Below are positions 32,886 to 42,452 of a stretch of DNA of 64,000 nucleotides, one piece after another. A program made the translations under genes and the position numbers. Source of the DNA: Plasmodium coatneyi (Eukaryota > Apicomplexa > Aconoidasida > Haemosporida > Plasmodiidae); contig NC_033569.1 of assembly GCF_001680005.1 (NCBI RefSeq), forward strand, positions 248,001 to 312,000, read 5' to 3'. The number at the start of each line of letters is the position of its first letter. Position 1 is the first letter of the stretch. The notes under the pieces were generated by a model. That model was not told the DNA's origin, searched no databases, and was given only the letters and a program-made list of their open reading frames with translations.

Positions 32886-33446
32886 CTATTTGTAAGAGTA
32901 AACCTTCACGTAAACGATGTTATCTGACGGATCCGCTGCTTCCCCACCTGTTAGCAGTATTAGGATGACGTTTTTTTTCACGCTACGTGATACCCGCAAC
33001 ATGCGAATGAGGTCTCTAATGATATGGTCTGTACGCACACCATACACAGCATAAACCGCGTGAGTATATTCCTCACCATCTAGGTAAAGTAAAAAATGTG
33101 CTCCATAAATATCTCCCTCTTTGACAATGTAACCTGCCTTCTCGAAATAGCTGACATACTTTAGCAGCGATTTGTTTTGTCCTTCGTCATCGATACACAG
33201 TTGAGTAGTTTTCCCCATGTGCATCTTGCTACCATCTGGTTTCTCACGTGCAAAATTCGTTTCCCTTTCAGTGTGGAACTGCAAAAAGTTCAGAAACTCG
33301 ACCTGCGTCTCACTGTCGTAAAGGGCACCATCGCAGCTGCACTTTTTCGAATTTTTTTCCACCGTGTCGATGACGTATTCGTCTGCATTCCCCTCGTCGA
33401 TCTCCAATTCGTAGTGCTCCTTTTTATACTCGTATATTATTTTCAT
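32886..33446 (-). CDS. tRNA-splicing endonuclease subunit, SEN34/SEN2-like
   Basis: ATG 33446 gives 186 residues. The C-terminal half is the tRNA-intron endonuclease catalytic fold: Lys-Ala-Gly-Tyr-Ile-Val-Lys-Glu-Gly-Asp, then Ile-Tyr-Gly-Ala-His-Phe-Leu-Leu-Tyr (Tyr114). Thr-His-Ala (His129) and Arg-Ser-Val-Lys-Lys (Lys157) follow. Tyr, His and Lys in this order and spacing form the catalytic triad known from archaeal EndA and eukaryotic SEN2/SEN34. The subunit should cut one exon-intron boundary of intron-containing pre-tRNA. I cannot decide between SEN2 and SEN34 from sequence; the short N-terminus and small size are closer to SEN34. All catalytic residues are present. Confidence 0.85.
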   Translation of the reverse strand: MKIIYEYKKEHYELEIDEGNADEYVIDTVEKNSKKCSCDGALYDSETQVEFLNFLQFHTERETNFAREKPDGSKMHMGKTTQLCIDDEGQNKSLLKYVSYFEKAGYIVKEGDIYGAHFLLYLDGEEYTHAVYAVYGVRTDHIIRDLIRMLRVSRSVKKNVILILLTGGEAADPSDNIVYVKVYSYK

Positions 33447-34069
33447 TGCGCCGTGGTGGGGATTCCCTTTCGGGGATTCTTCACGGAGGGGCCATCCCTA
33501 TATAACACGGCGGGGTACATTCGTGTGTGCAAAAACTGCATCAACAAAACCACCTTTTTCATTTGAAACAATTTGACTTCCCATATGCTCAAGCATTTCT
33601 CATCCTTGGCAACGCTGTGAAGAATTTTTCTGCCCTTCTCATGAGCAAAACATTTGGGCGGGGTACCAAATGGACCCGTTTGCAATTTTCGCAAAAATTG
33701 TACATACTCAGTGGTAACGAATGTTCTGCCTATCTGTGGCGTTTTTTTTTTTTTTTTTTTTTTCTCCCCATGCGGGTAAGGTAGCGCGAGTGTTACCCTA
33801 AATGAAGGTTCGCAAGGGGCAGGAGAGGTACACACACACAAAAAAAAAAAAAAAAAAGGAAACACAAATGGGTTAAAAGGAAAAAATGCCAAATAAGCAG
33901 CCTAAACTAAGCTCCTAACAAATGTGCGTAAAAATTGGAGTATTCAAAAAATGATCGTGTAACTCCCCAAAAAAAAAACGTTCGCAATATGTAGGTGCGG
34001 GTATTGACCTTGGGGCGACACAAAAAAAAATGCTTCCCCGCCCCTTCTTTTTGGCGGTCACATGTTATC
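33447..34069. other. Intergenic, UTP11 to endonuclease subunit
   Basis: A T run near 33741-33763 and an A run near 33840-33857 frame otherwise unremarkable flank. No coding signal is seen. Confidence 0.55.
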
Positions 34070-34723
34070 CTATCTCAAGCGTGGCGCAAAGAACCGATTG
34101 GGAGCACCGCCAACACCCTTAAGGACACAATACCCATCCACATCCTTGTACGTATTTGCATACGTGTTATCTATTTTGCGTATTTGGGACAGGACATTCT
34201 TTTTTAAGTTAAGCAACGAGTTGTACCTTCGCTGAAGAACGACAGCTCTGCTTTTCAGTTTTTTCTTTTCCGCCTTCAGCACATAGGTAGTGGTAGTGTC
34301 TTCCTTCTCGTTGTAAAGTTCATGTGAGTTGTTAAACAGATATCTCAGGGGGACATTTATGTAGTAATTTTCCAGCGCTTTATTTATTTTTTTTAATTTT
34401 CTATATAATGCATTCGTTTGCTCCTTCAGATCCTTCCTCTTGTGTTTTAACACCACGTCTGTCTTCAGCACTTTCTCCTCTTTTTCTAATTCGTTGGTAC
34501 CATCTGTTATCCTTGAATGAACCATACCCGTGTGGAACTCATCCGGATTTCTGTTCATAATTTTTTCCTTCAGCACATTTTCTATTTTTTTTTTTTTCTT
34601 ATATATTTCTCTCCTCTTTCCATAGTCCACTTTTTTTTCCAACTCCCCGAGGTGTAGCCTCTCTTTGGCTTGCCCCCTTTCCTGGTAGCTCCTCTTCGGA
34701 ATTACATTTTTGTAGCTAGACAT
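34070..34723 (-). CDS. UTP11: U3 snoRNP-associated protein UTP11 (SSU processome)
   Basis: ATG 34723 gives 217 residues, highly basic and helical. The N-terminus has the UTP11 signature: His-Leu-Gly-Glu-Leu-Glu-Lys-Lys-Val-Asp-Tyr (about 24-34), then Arg-x-x-x-Tyr-Lys-Lys-Lys and Asn-Arg-Asn-Pro-Asp-Glu-Phe (about 57-63). Arg-Tyr-Leu near the middle and a terminal basic block follow. UTP11 is part of the small-subunit processome that handles early 18S rRNA processing in the nucleolus. The family is usually about 250 residues, so this is slightly short but complete at both ends. Identification by motif is firm. Confidence 0.93.
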   Translation of the reverse strand: MSSYKNVIPKRSYQERGQAKERLHLGELEKKVDYGKRREIYKKKKKIENVLKEKIMNRNPDEFHTGMVHSRITDGTNELEKEEKVLKTDVVLKHKRKDLKEQTNALYRKLKKINKALENYYINVPLRYLFNNSHELYNEKEDTTTTYVLKAEKKKLKSRAVVLQRRYNSLLNLKKNVLSQIRKIDNTYANTYKDVDGYCVLKGVGGAPNRFFAPRLR

Positions 34724-35638
34724 TTTTTTTCTCTTCTGCGTTATGGGGCCCTTTATAGGGATGCAAAAGGGGGGTATGCCTACTGTATTGTGGGCGGAAA
34801 GCGCTTATATGGATCTCTTTCAACCGGCAAATTGATGCGGGCGTGGACACAGGCGCCGTAGAAGAAGAGGAAACGTACTTCCACTCGGTCGTCTCCGGAT
34901 GGGCTATTCCCTATTTGTTGCTTCTGTTATTCCTGTTGGAATGGGGACTCCCAACTTTTGCCCTTCAAAATGAGCAGCTAAAATGGAAAGGCTCTGCCTG
35001 CTGCAGGGGGAAAACGCGGTTTCTCCCAATTAATGCCGTACTTTGTAGGCGAACGGTAAAATGGTGAATCATTTGGGACGCGCTTCGATGAATGCGTTTC
35101 TTTCGATGCATTTCTCCTATGCATTTCCCTTTTTGCAAAAGCTTCTCTCTCGGCTGTAACAATCCTCTACGCATAAGCTTAAGCGTAATTATTTACTACT
35201 ACGTATGCATCCCTGTCAGTGGATTTGGTCCCCTTTCTGGCAACTAATCTTCCTGCATATCTTAACGGAAAAAAATCCAAATGACGTGAAAAAGGATTAA
35301 CAAAATTTTCCACGTCCTGGAGAACTTTCTATTTGCCACTTAAAAAGGAATGGCTCATCGTTCTCTGCACGGATTTGAAGTTACCCGTTGGGCGATCGGA
35401 AAAAAAAAAAAAAAAAAAAAAAAAAATGCAACAGCAAAAATATGGGCGCCACCTCTATGATGACATTATTTATTTTTTTTTTTTTGCCCCAATTTTAAGC
35501 GCACTTTTTTAAAGAAGAAAAAAAAAAGAAAGCAAAATTTTAATTCTACTCATTTAGCATTCACTATTTTGTATCCCTTTTTTTTTTTTTTTGCAAATTT
35601 TTTTCTCCATTCGTAAGTGTGATTTGCGGGAGAACGAA
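34724..35638. other. Intergenic upstream of UTP11
   Basis: It holds the UTP11 promoter side and an A tract near 35400-35426. A 74-codon plus frame at 34843-35067 has one hydrophobic stretch but no ATG start. No gene is called. Confidence 0.5.
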
Positions 35639-35839
35639 TTATCCTATCAACATTTGAGTGGGACCGCGCCGCGGCCAAGAATTATCCGTATCGCTTAACC
35701 ACTTGGAGGACGGCGTGGTATCCCAAAACAAATAAGTTACGCTTCCGTAGAAGGAGAGTGCTGCTAGGGTGATTATGGTTGGGGCATCAAATAGGATCGT
35801 CACCCATTTTGGCATTCGAGCAAAAGGCAGGAGCAACAT
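35639..35839 (-). CDS. Small single-pass membrane protein, possible respiratory-complex subunit
   Basis: A 66-residue frame from ATG 35839, with an alternative start at residue 9 (ATG 35815). It has one hydrophobic helix (about 17-42), then a Trp-rich polar tail (Phe-Trp-Asp-Thr, Lys-Trp-Leu, Ser-Trp-Pro-Arg-Arg-Gly) ending Leu-Ile-Gly. The composition is protein-like and free of low complexity, unlike the random frames nearby. The layout, about 60 residues with a short basic N-terminus, one helix and a Trp/Pro-rich tail, resembles small accessory subunits of cytochrome c oxidase, complex III or ATP synthase. That is inference, and no family is recognised. No splice sites are needed. It sits upstream of UTP11 on the same strand. 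Confidence 0.55.
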   Translation of the reverse strand: MLLLPFARMPKWVTILFDAPTIITLAALSFYGSVTYLFWDTTPSSKWLSDTDNSWPRRGPTQMLIG

Positions 35840-36304
35840 GGGAGTTGCTTCGCGGTATAGCTATACAACACGCTTTAGGGATACACTTTAAGGCGTAGGC
35901 TTTGACACACACCAGGGGGGAAGGAAACCTCGACAGAGGTCCTCAAATGGGAGAGAAAAAAAAAAAAAAAAAAAAAAAAAAATTCAAATGTTCGGATCGT
36001 ATATTTATTGGAGCACCCAACAGTATGGAAGGCACTTAAGCTGTCCTTTGGATGGGAGATATTTTTCCAGGCCGTATCTCATTGACCACTCTTCTGTGCC
36101 CCCAAAAGAAAAGGGAAAGTTTCTCCGATTTTTCCCTCCTTTTTAACGCACCCTTTGTGAGCCATCAAAGTTTGTCGCATTACACGTTATCTGTCTGAGC
36201 ATGTGGGGTGTACGTGCTGGTCGGCATTATAGTAACGTCACTTTCTTCGTCACGTCAACTGTCACTTTTACGGTCATTTTGACTAGCCACTTTTATGGCC
36301 ATTT
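35840..36304. other. Intergenic, DPAP2 to small membrane protein
   Basis: An A run near 35955-35981 and the recurring ACTAGCCA/GGCCATTT words at about 36281-36327, just 3' of DPAP2. Confidence 0.55.
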
Positions 36305-39109
36305 TTATGCGCCATTTTGACTAGCCATTTTTACCGCCCCGCCGCGTGATAAGTCCGGGTCGAGGAAAACCGCCTGCGTCTCAATTCCGGCTAGGTTCAC
36401 GCCGCGTTGGAATTTTATGTATCCTTTGTATCCCCACGTCTTGCCCCAAGTATTTCTCACCAACCAATACTTAACGGGGTTGCCTCCCTCTTGTTGTTCT
36501 TCCTCCCCCCATCCAACAATCGTCACAGCGTGGTTGGTCTGTTGCCATCCGTTGAAACCCTCATTTGGCACATCGCAAACTTTGTTCTCATGTGTAGCCC
36601 TATCGTAAATACTATTTTCTTTCCCCAATTTGTACAAGCTAAGTAACTGTGCAGTGGCATTTATTGCAACTACGATGGGTCCATTTGAAAAAATCTCTTT
36701 CATCATGTCAAACTCGTTGGAGCATTCATAACAGCCACTAACATAATTGTACTCTCCTGCGAAGAAGAGATCCTCTTCCTTGTATTTTGCAGAGGTGACG
36801 TTGTTATAAGAACCCATACTCATTTCACACTCGATGGAGTCACTGTTTCCGTAACGAAAAGAATCTTCCGTTGGTGTTCCAAACTCGTAAAGTTGCTTCC
36901 CAACGAGAAAAGGAAACCCTCCTTCACACCCCTGGTTGTATGGGGAACAACTTAAAATAGATTGATAAGACAATTTTGGAACGGCAACTTTTTTTCTGTA
37001 TTTTTTAAAAAGCCAAATTTCAAATCTTCTATGAAGACTGTACAAAGTTGCAATGGAGTAACAACTTCCGCAGTTCATTTGGTCCTCCACGTCGTCCTCA
37101 AAATTGTCATCACTGAATGGATCCCCCCAGGTGAATGCCTTCGGTAGGGTCAATCGGATCTTCACACCTTCGCTGTCTTCCTTGCGGCATCCGTAAATTC
37201 GTTCCCTCGCGCGTTGGTAAATGCTCACTTGTGGGGAAAAAAGTCAAAGAGGGTAGAAACGTTAATGTATTAAGGGGTGCACAAACTGGTCGACACGCTA
37301 AAGCAAAGGATAATTAGAAAGAAGACTTACTCAAACTTGTTTTGGGCGCACCGTATGGATTCCCCGTGGACAGCCTTATCTTCGTATAATTCGACCTCTG
37401 CTTAATGGCAGCAAAACTGAGTTGGTTCTCTGGCGGTAATGTGTTCCCTCCTCTAATTTGGTAAACAAAAAAAAAGGAAGCAAAAATGAAGTTTATTTTG
37501 TGGAAAAAGTCAAAATTGCATTTTGGCTAGCTACACACACGGGGGGAGAAGAGGAGCGGAAAAACATTACATGCACGTGGAAGAACCGATCGAATTCCCA
37601 CCATATGGCAAAGGGGGGAACACATTCAGGATTGCAACTTTAACAAGTACAGACATTTTGATGCTTCGAAGCATCACAGCTAAGAAGTTGTAATACTATG
37701 CCTGCCTTTCTGCTGCTCTCCCTCGTTACCGTTCCTCTGTACCACCCGGACTTCCATTCGCACCGTGAATGACAAAGGAGGAGACACCTACATCCTCCTG
37801 CTTCCTTCCATAGAAGCATCCCCACTGAAATACTTTCTTCCCTTTATCATTCTCGTGAACCCGTTCGTGTAGAACCCATCCAATGAGCGTTCTTGTAGGA
37901 TCCGTTATATAACAGTTGCTATCTGTAGAATCCTTGTCTGTAAGAGGGGGGATGGAGGACACATGAAAGATGCTCCTAACTTGGGAATTCCTCACGGAAG
38001 GGCGATGTATAAAACCCCATGGGTGTGTCTTACTTTCTATCGGCTCAGGACACCTTTTGGAGTTGGTCCGTTCATATTTGAATAAAGCTACAGAGGGGTA
38101 AAAGTTGCGAAGTGGTGAGGGTGTGCATCTGTTCATCTACAACGAACTGACGCGTGGGAGAAAATCAAGGACAAGACACAGAGATGGCATGCTAAGAGTT
38201 CCCGCAGATTCCTCCAACCTACCGAAGTACCGCCTCCCAGGGACCCTGACTTCGAACCCTTCGTCATAGACCATAGTCCTGCGTGAGGAAAAGGGGGCAA
38301 TAAATGAAGTGGTCTTCAGAATGGTTTCCAAATGGGCTGTTGAAGTTAACGGATGGGTAAGCGCTAACTTTATGGATGTCCTGTGCACACCAAATGGGTG
38401 GAACTGCCCGGACCGTGCATCCCCCTACCAGTGCCCGACGATCTCATTAGTCTTCCCATCCCGCACTGCCAAGTAGGTCCAGTTATTCCTTGGATTTCCT
38501 TTGTCCGACAGTTTAATTTTTTCTGTGGTTAGCTTCATCGACGTGGTCTGCATCCCTCCGTAGTTATTTTCCAAAAAGGTCTCATAGTTTTTTAGCTCTG
38601 TGTTGAAGGGGAGAAGGCAACAGAGCATCGTCACGCCATTACGTCTATGTTAGTGTAGGACAGTCCAAGGAAGCCTCCACATAAGATTATTGGTAGCAAA
38701 CAAATTCACTCATCCGCTTGTGCTTGCCCTTTGATGGAAACATACGCGGATCCAAATTTTGGAAATTTCTGTTGGGAATCCCTCCCCCGCAATGTTCTGG
38801 TTTGTCGCTCAGTTCCTCCGTCTGGCTGATTTCCCAAATGCCTGCGACGTCCCCCTGTAGTGAGGAAGGTAAAAAATTTGCGAAGCGGGAAGGAGCATCT
38901 CAGAACATTGCAAGGTCGTTCTGAAACTGTACAGTCTACCCACACGGTAGAAATTTCCACATAAAATAAAAAGGAAAAAAACCTCATAACCACCACGTGA
39001 CGTGTGGTCCCCCCCTTGATCGCCTTACCATCAGAGCGTGTATGGGAAGGTCCCCCTCCACATAGCGAACCAACAAAACAAGAAAAGAAAGTACCAATTG
39101 ATATTTCAT
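36305..39109 (-). CDS. DPAP2: Dipeptidyl aminopeptidase (cathepsin C-like), DPAP2-type
   Basis: Eight exons joined by canonical sites with consistent phase give 585 residues: 39109-39029, 38854-38710, 38597-38429, 38278-38223, 38087-38034, 37937-37730, 37452-37331 and 37227-36305. Exon 1 is a signal peptide (residues 1-19) followed by Asp-Leu-Pro-Ile-His. Exons 2-6 form the cathepsin-C exclusion domain, with Gly-Ile-Trp-Glu-Ile-Ser and Tyr-Asp-Glu-Gly-Phe-Glu-Val. The last exon is the papain-like domain: Gln-Met-Asn-Cys-Gly-Ser-Cys (active Cys about 334), Thr-Asn-His-Ala (His about 511) and Arg-Asn-Thr-Trp-Gly (Asn about 537). It should remove N-terminal dipeptides in a secretory or vacuolar compartment. 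The short length, lacking the long DPAP1-type linker, and the many exons favour DPAP2, an assignment made partly by recalled synteny. Confidence 0.88.
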
Positions 39110-41015
39110 GGGGTGCTCTTTAAAAAAGGCACTGATTCATGCGGTACCACAAAGACAATGTGCACATTAACGGGGAGCGTCCTCAGCAAATAACACTTGC
39201 AGTGACGTCAACGACGACCTCTACCACAACCTTCCAGGTGAGGTGATTTAATTTGGTGCACCTTTCCTGATGTCGCTCAGGGGTGCCTGCTTACACGCCC
39301 AAGATGCTTCCCCCCAGAAGAGAGAATGCACAATTTGGAGGAAGTTAAAAAGGGAGATTAAGTGATATAGACGTAAACCAGGCGGAAGGAAAGACAGGCA
39401 AAAAAAGGAAAGGAAAGAAAAGTCTCCCCCCCTACGTAAGTTATATTTTAACAACTTCTACGTTCGAGTCATAAAAAGGTGACCTCTTCATTCACTGAAA
39501 AAAGAGGAAATAACGTGTGCATTTAGACGTCGCACATGGTCTCAGTGGACAGATCATTCTTTACATAAAATACATGGCGAAGAAGTAGAAGCGATGTTCT
39601 TAAATGTGATGACTGCAGAGAGAGATAATTTAATGATTTGACAAGGCATGGGACTGATTAAAATCGTTGCGAAGTTCCTCCTCCCTACGTGCGATGCACG
39701 ACCGCCTCCTGTAATTACACATAAAAAAAGTGTTCAAAGTGAGTCCCCTTCAAAAACAATTTCATCCTTGGCATTTTTGCTGCCTTACCCATGGGATTGC
39801 GTCAAATTAATTAGAATCTGAAAAAGGAAAAAATACATCCAAGGGGGTAACGCCGTCAAACCCGCCTGTTCATATATTTTTTTTTCCCCCCTTCAATGGT
39901 TACACACGGACAAACGGGTAGACAAGCGACGTAGCTGTTTATTGGCCCTCCCATACACACACGACAAGTAGGTTAAAAGTCTAACTCCCGAAACATTAGT
40001 AACCCCTCCTTAGCAGGGCTGCTATGTATAGAAAGGATTGAAAAATACGCTTAAGCATACCGCCAGGGAAGACACCAACGTTAGCTAACAGGTTGGGATA
40101 AAAACGCATGCTCGTGGAGAATCTCACGCAGGGAAAAAAAAAAAAAAAAAGAAAGAAAGGTATGGACGGTACGGGCGGTAATTTGTCTATCCCCCTCCAG
40201 GGGCTGGGCGAATGAAGATGCCTTTGGGTTGATAGTTCGATACCGTTTTGCTTTCCTTTCCACATGTTACCAACCCTCGCGCCGCACAGCAGCGTACGCC
40301 ACATCATCCTCTGCACACAGAAACTCACCAAAAAATGGAAAAAAAAAAAAACGATTAAATCGAAACTTTTGTCGAAAAGGATGACCAAAATTTGTTTTTT
40401 GAAAAATTCACAGTTGGTGAGAAGGGGAAGACTCAGCCCAACTGCGCGAAAATAATTTACACTCCTGCTGTTCCCGCGGAAACGCGCGAAGGTGTCTTTT
40501 TTATGTGGACCATCTCCCGCTAGTGGTATAACATCCCACCCTGCAGAAACATGTTCGAGTGTGTGTATATCCCCCAACAGGGTTGGTAATTTTTTTTTTT
40601 TTTTTCCCCCAAGTGAAATGTTAAAAAATTCGCCGACTGAATTGCAAAATGGGACAGAACAATCTGCCACTGCGCGTAACTGCGGTGGGAGAATTCCGTC
40701 TGTTCGATAAATTCTACAGGGTCGCGTGAACGGGCCAAAAGGACGGTGTGCACATAGACAGGTACATGTGTGTTTGCCTCCGTTGCGTGCACGTCCCCCC
40801 AACTAGTCGCAGAATTTCCTTCCCTCCAACAAATGAGAACGTTCGGGTGCCACTGTCCGCGGCAAATTGTGAAGCCGAAAATTGCCACTCGCAGAATTTA
40901 ACATTTGTGCCACCCACCTGTTGGCTAAATTCACGCCGCGCAACAGACCGATACACATTTCTGGAAACCCTTTAAACTACTCCACGTAAAAATAAAACGA
41001 AGACAAAAAGGGAAG
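39110..41015. other. Divergent intergenic, DPAP2 / SAM-like gene
   Basis: This contains the DPAP2 promoter or leader and the SAM-like gene's promoter. At 39469-39954 on the minus strand, five short segments are bounded by good splice signals and can join into an open 57-codon frame. They may be a small gene or 5' untranslated exons of DPAP2. A 268-codon minus frame at 39996-40802 runs through two T tracts and looks random. Confidence 0.45.
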
Positions 41016-42092
41016 ATGAATCAGCTATATTGTTTACAAAGACAGATGAACGAAAAAATGACGCAGATTGGGAGCCCCCAGAAAGACCCACACCGCAATA
41101 TAGTGATTAGACCGTCTTTGAAAATTGCGCAGGGGGGGAAAGACAGAAGAGGAAGTGTGCCATACTTGGTAAACAGCACAAATAGGGATATCCAAAAAAA
41201 CAATGAGGACGGGGGAAAAAAAACAGACCATTTGGAAGACTCCCAACAAGAAGAGGTAGTACCCCCCCGGGATGAGCGCGAAAAGTACAACGAATTGTTC
41301 GAGGCCAAAATGTACTTGCCTCCACTACGTGCCAGCAAAAGAGAATTAAATTTTTTTTTCAAAATTTTGTCCAACGCAATGGAAAAAAATAACAAGAGCA
41401 ATATCTACATAAGTCTGATGAACATTTTGTGCAAAAACTTCCCGTCGTACATCGGGCTATTTGCACACTTGTGGTTTCAATGCAAAGTGCTACTGGCGGA
41501 AAAATTAATTTTAATTGAATTTTTCAGACAGCTAAAAATAAACTCGGAAATAATCAACCATTTTTTTAACTACGGCTATGACTCCTTCGAAACGATCTTG
41601 TCCATAACGCCACAGGACTTGAAAAACATTCAGGAGTTTAACAAAGTCACCTGGCTTCCGGGACATACGTTTCGCTTGAAAATGATTTTCTCTCAAATCG
41701 AGAAATATTTTAAATTGTTCATTCAACAGAACGATGATTATGTGCAGAAAATTAAAAAATTTATTTTAAACAAAAGGAAAAAAACGGAACTAACTCTGCA
41801 GTTGTCCCTGGAGAGGCAACAGAACGACCGCGCAGAGTGCGGCATGTACAGGCTGTACGGACCGCACGTGGGGAATAATACCAACCCGCAAGTCTTGCCC
41901 CAATGGGCCCAACATGACAACACAATTACCTACCAACCATATGTGTCACAAATTTGGAGAAACAAAAATTTTTCATATAACTCTACCTCAGATAATTCAT
42001 TATATGCGAATAGAACGCTTTTAAAAAATTATTCCTGCTCTCCCTACCCTGTGCTACGCGGCCTTCAGGATTTTTTTTCCCTTCGCTTTTAA
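41016..42092 (+). CDS. Protein with a SAM-like helical domain, function unknown
   Basis: ATG 41016 gives 358 residues. The first 100 are polar and low-complexity. At about 168-232 lies a five-helix pattern with the sterile-alpha-motif layout: Phe-Phe-x-x-Leu, then Phe-x-x-Tyr-Gly-Tyr-x-Ser-Phe-x-x-Ile-Leu. Thr-Pro-Gln-Asp-Leu, and then Gly-His-x-x-Arg-Leu-Lys-Met-Ile, complete it. SAM domains mediate protein or RNA binding. A helical segment (about 105-165) precedes it and a basic helix (about 238-262) follows; the tail is Asn/Tyr/Ser-rich. No signal peptide or enzyme motif is seen. The domain call is my pattern match. It ends 360 bases before the uroporphyrinogen-III synthase ATG on the same strand. 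Confidence 0.7.
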   Translation: MNQLYCLQRQMNEKMTQIGSPQKDPHRNIVIRPSLKIAQGGKDRRGSVPYLVNSTNRDIQKNNEDGGKKTDHLEDSQQEEVVPPRDEREKYNELFEAKMYLPPLRASKRELNFFFKILSNAMEKNNKSNIYISLMNILCKNFPSYIGLFAHLWFQCKVLLAEKLILIEFFRQLKINSEIINHFFNYGYDSFETILSITPQDLKNIQEFNKVTWLPGHTFRLKMIFSQIEKYFKLFIQQNDDYVQKIKKFILNKRKKTELTLQLSLERQQNDRAECGMYRLYGPHVGNNTNPQVLPQWAQHDNTITYQPYVSQIWRNKNFSYNSTSDNSLYANRTLLKNYSCSPYPVLRGLQDFFSLRF

Positions 42093-42346
42093 GTTGGACT
42101 TTCCTGATACGGACTGCACAAGGGATAACCCCACAGTTTGTATTTTTCTCCCATCCGCAGTAGGCGCTACATTTATACAGCGCTAATGATGCACATTCGC
42201 GTCTACACGTGAGGGGTGTCCACAAAAATACCACCTCCCTGCGTTGCTCCACTTGGTTTAAAAGCGGTGCACCCCCTCTCATCCCCTTGGCAGTGTGGAT
42301 ACATAACCAAATGGCTGCTAGCTACATTGTCGCATAGCTAAATGGC

Positions 42347-42377
<31 letters not shown>

Positions 42378-42452
42378 CACCATTTTGCCTGACCTGGTCA
42401 TACAATTTTGGCGCATCCCACCTGTCTACACACATGTGTACACCCTTCGAAC
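42093..42452. other. Short intergenic with poly(dT) tract
   Basis: 3' flank of the SAM-like gene and 5' flank of the synthase. A 29-T run at 42349-42377 lies about 75 bases before the synthase ATG, preceded by GCTAGC/GGCTA words. Confidence 0.65.

Noticed and set aside
39996..40802. 268-codon minus-strand frame
   Set aside because: It crosses two homopolymer T runs, has no domain pattern, and lies in a divergent promoter region.
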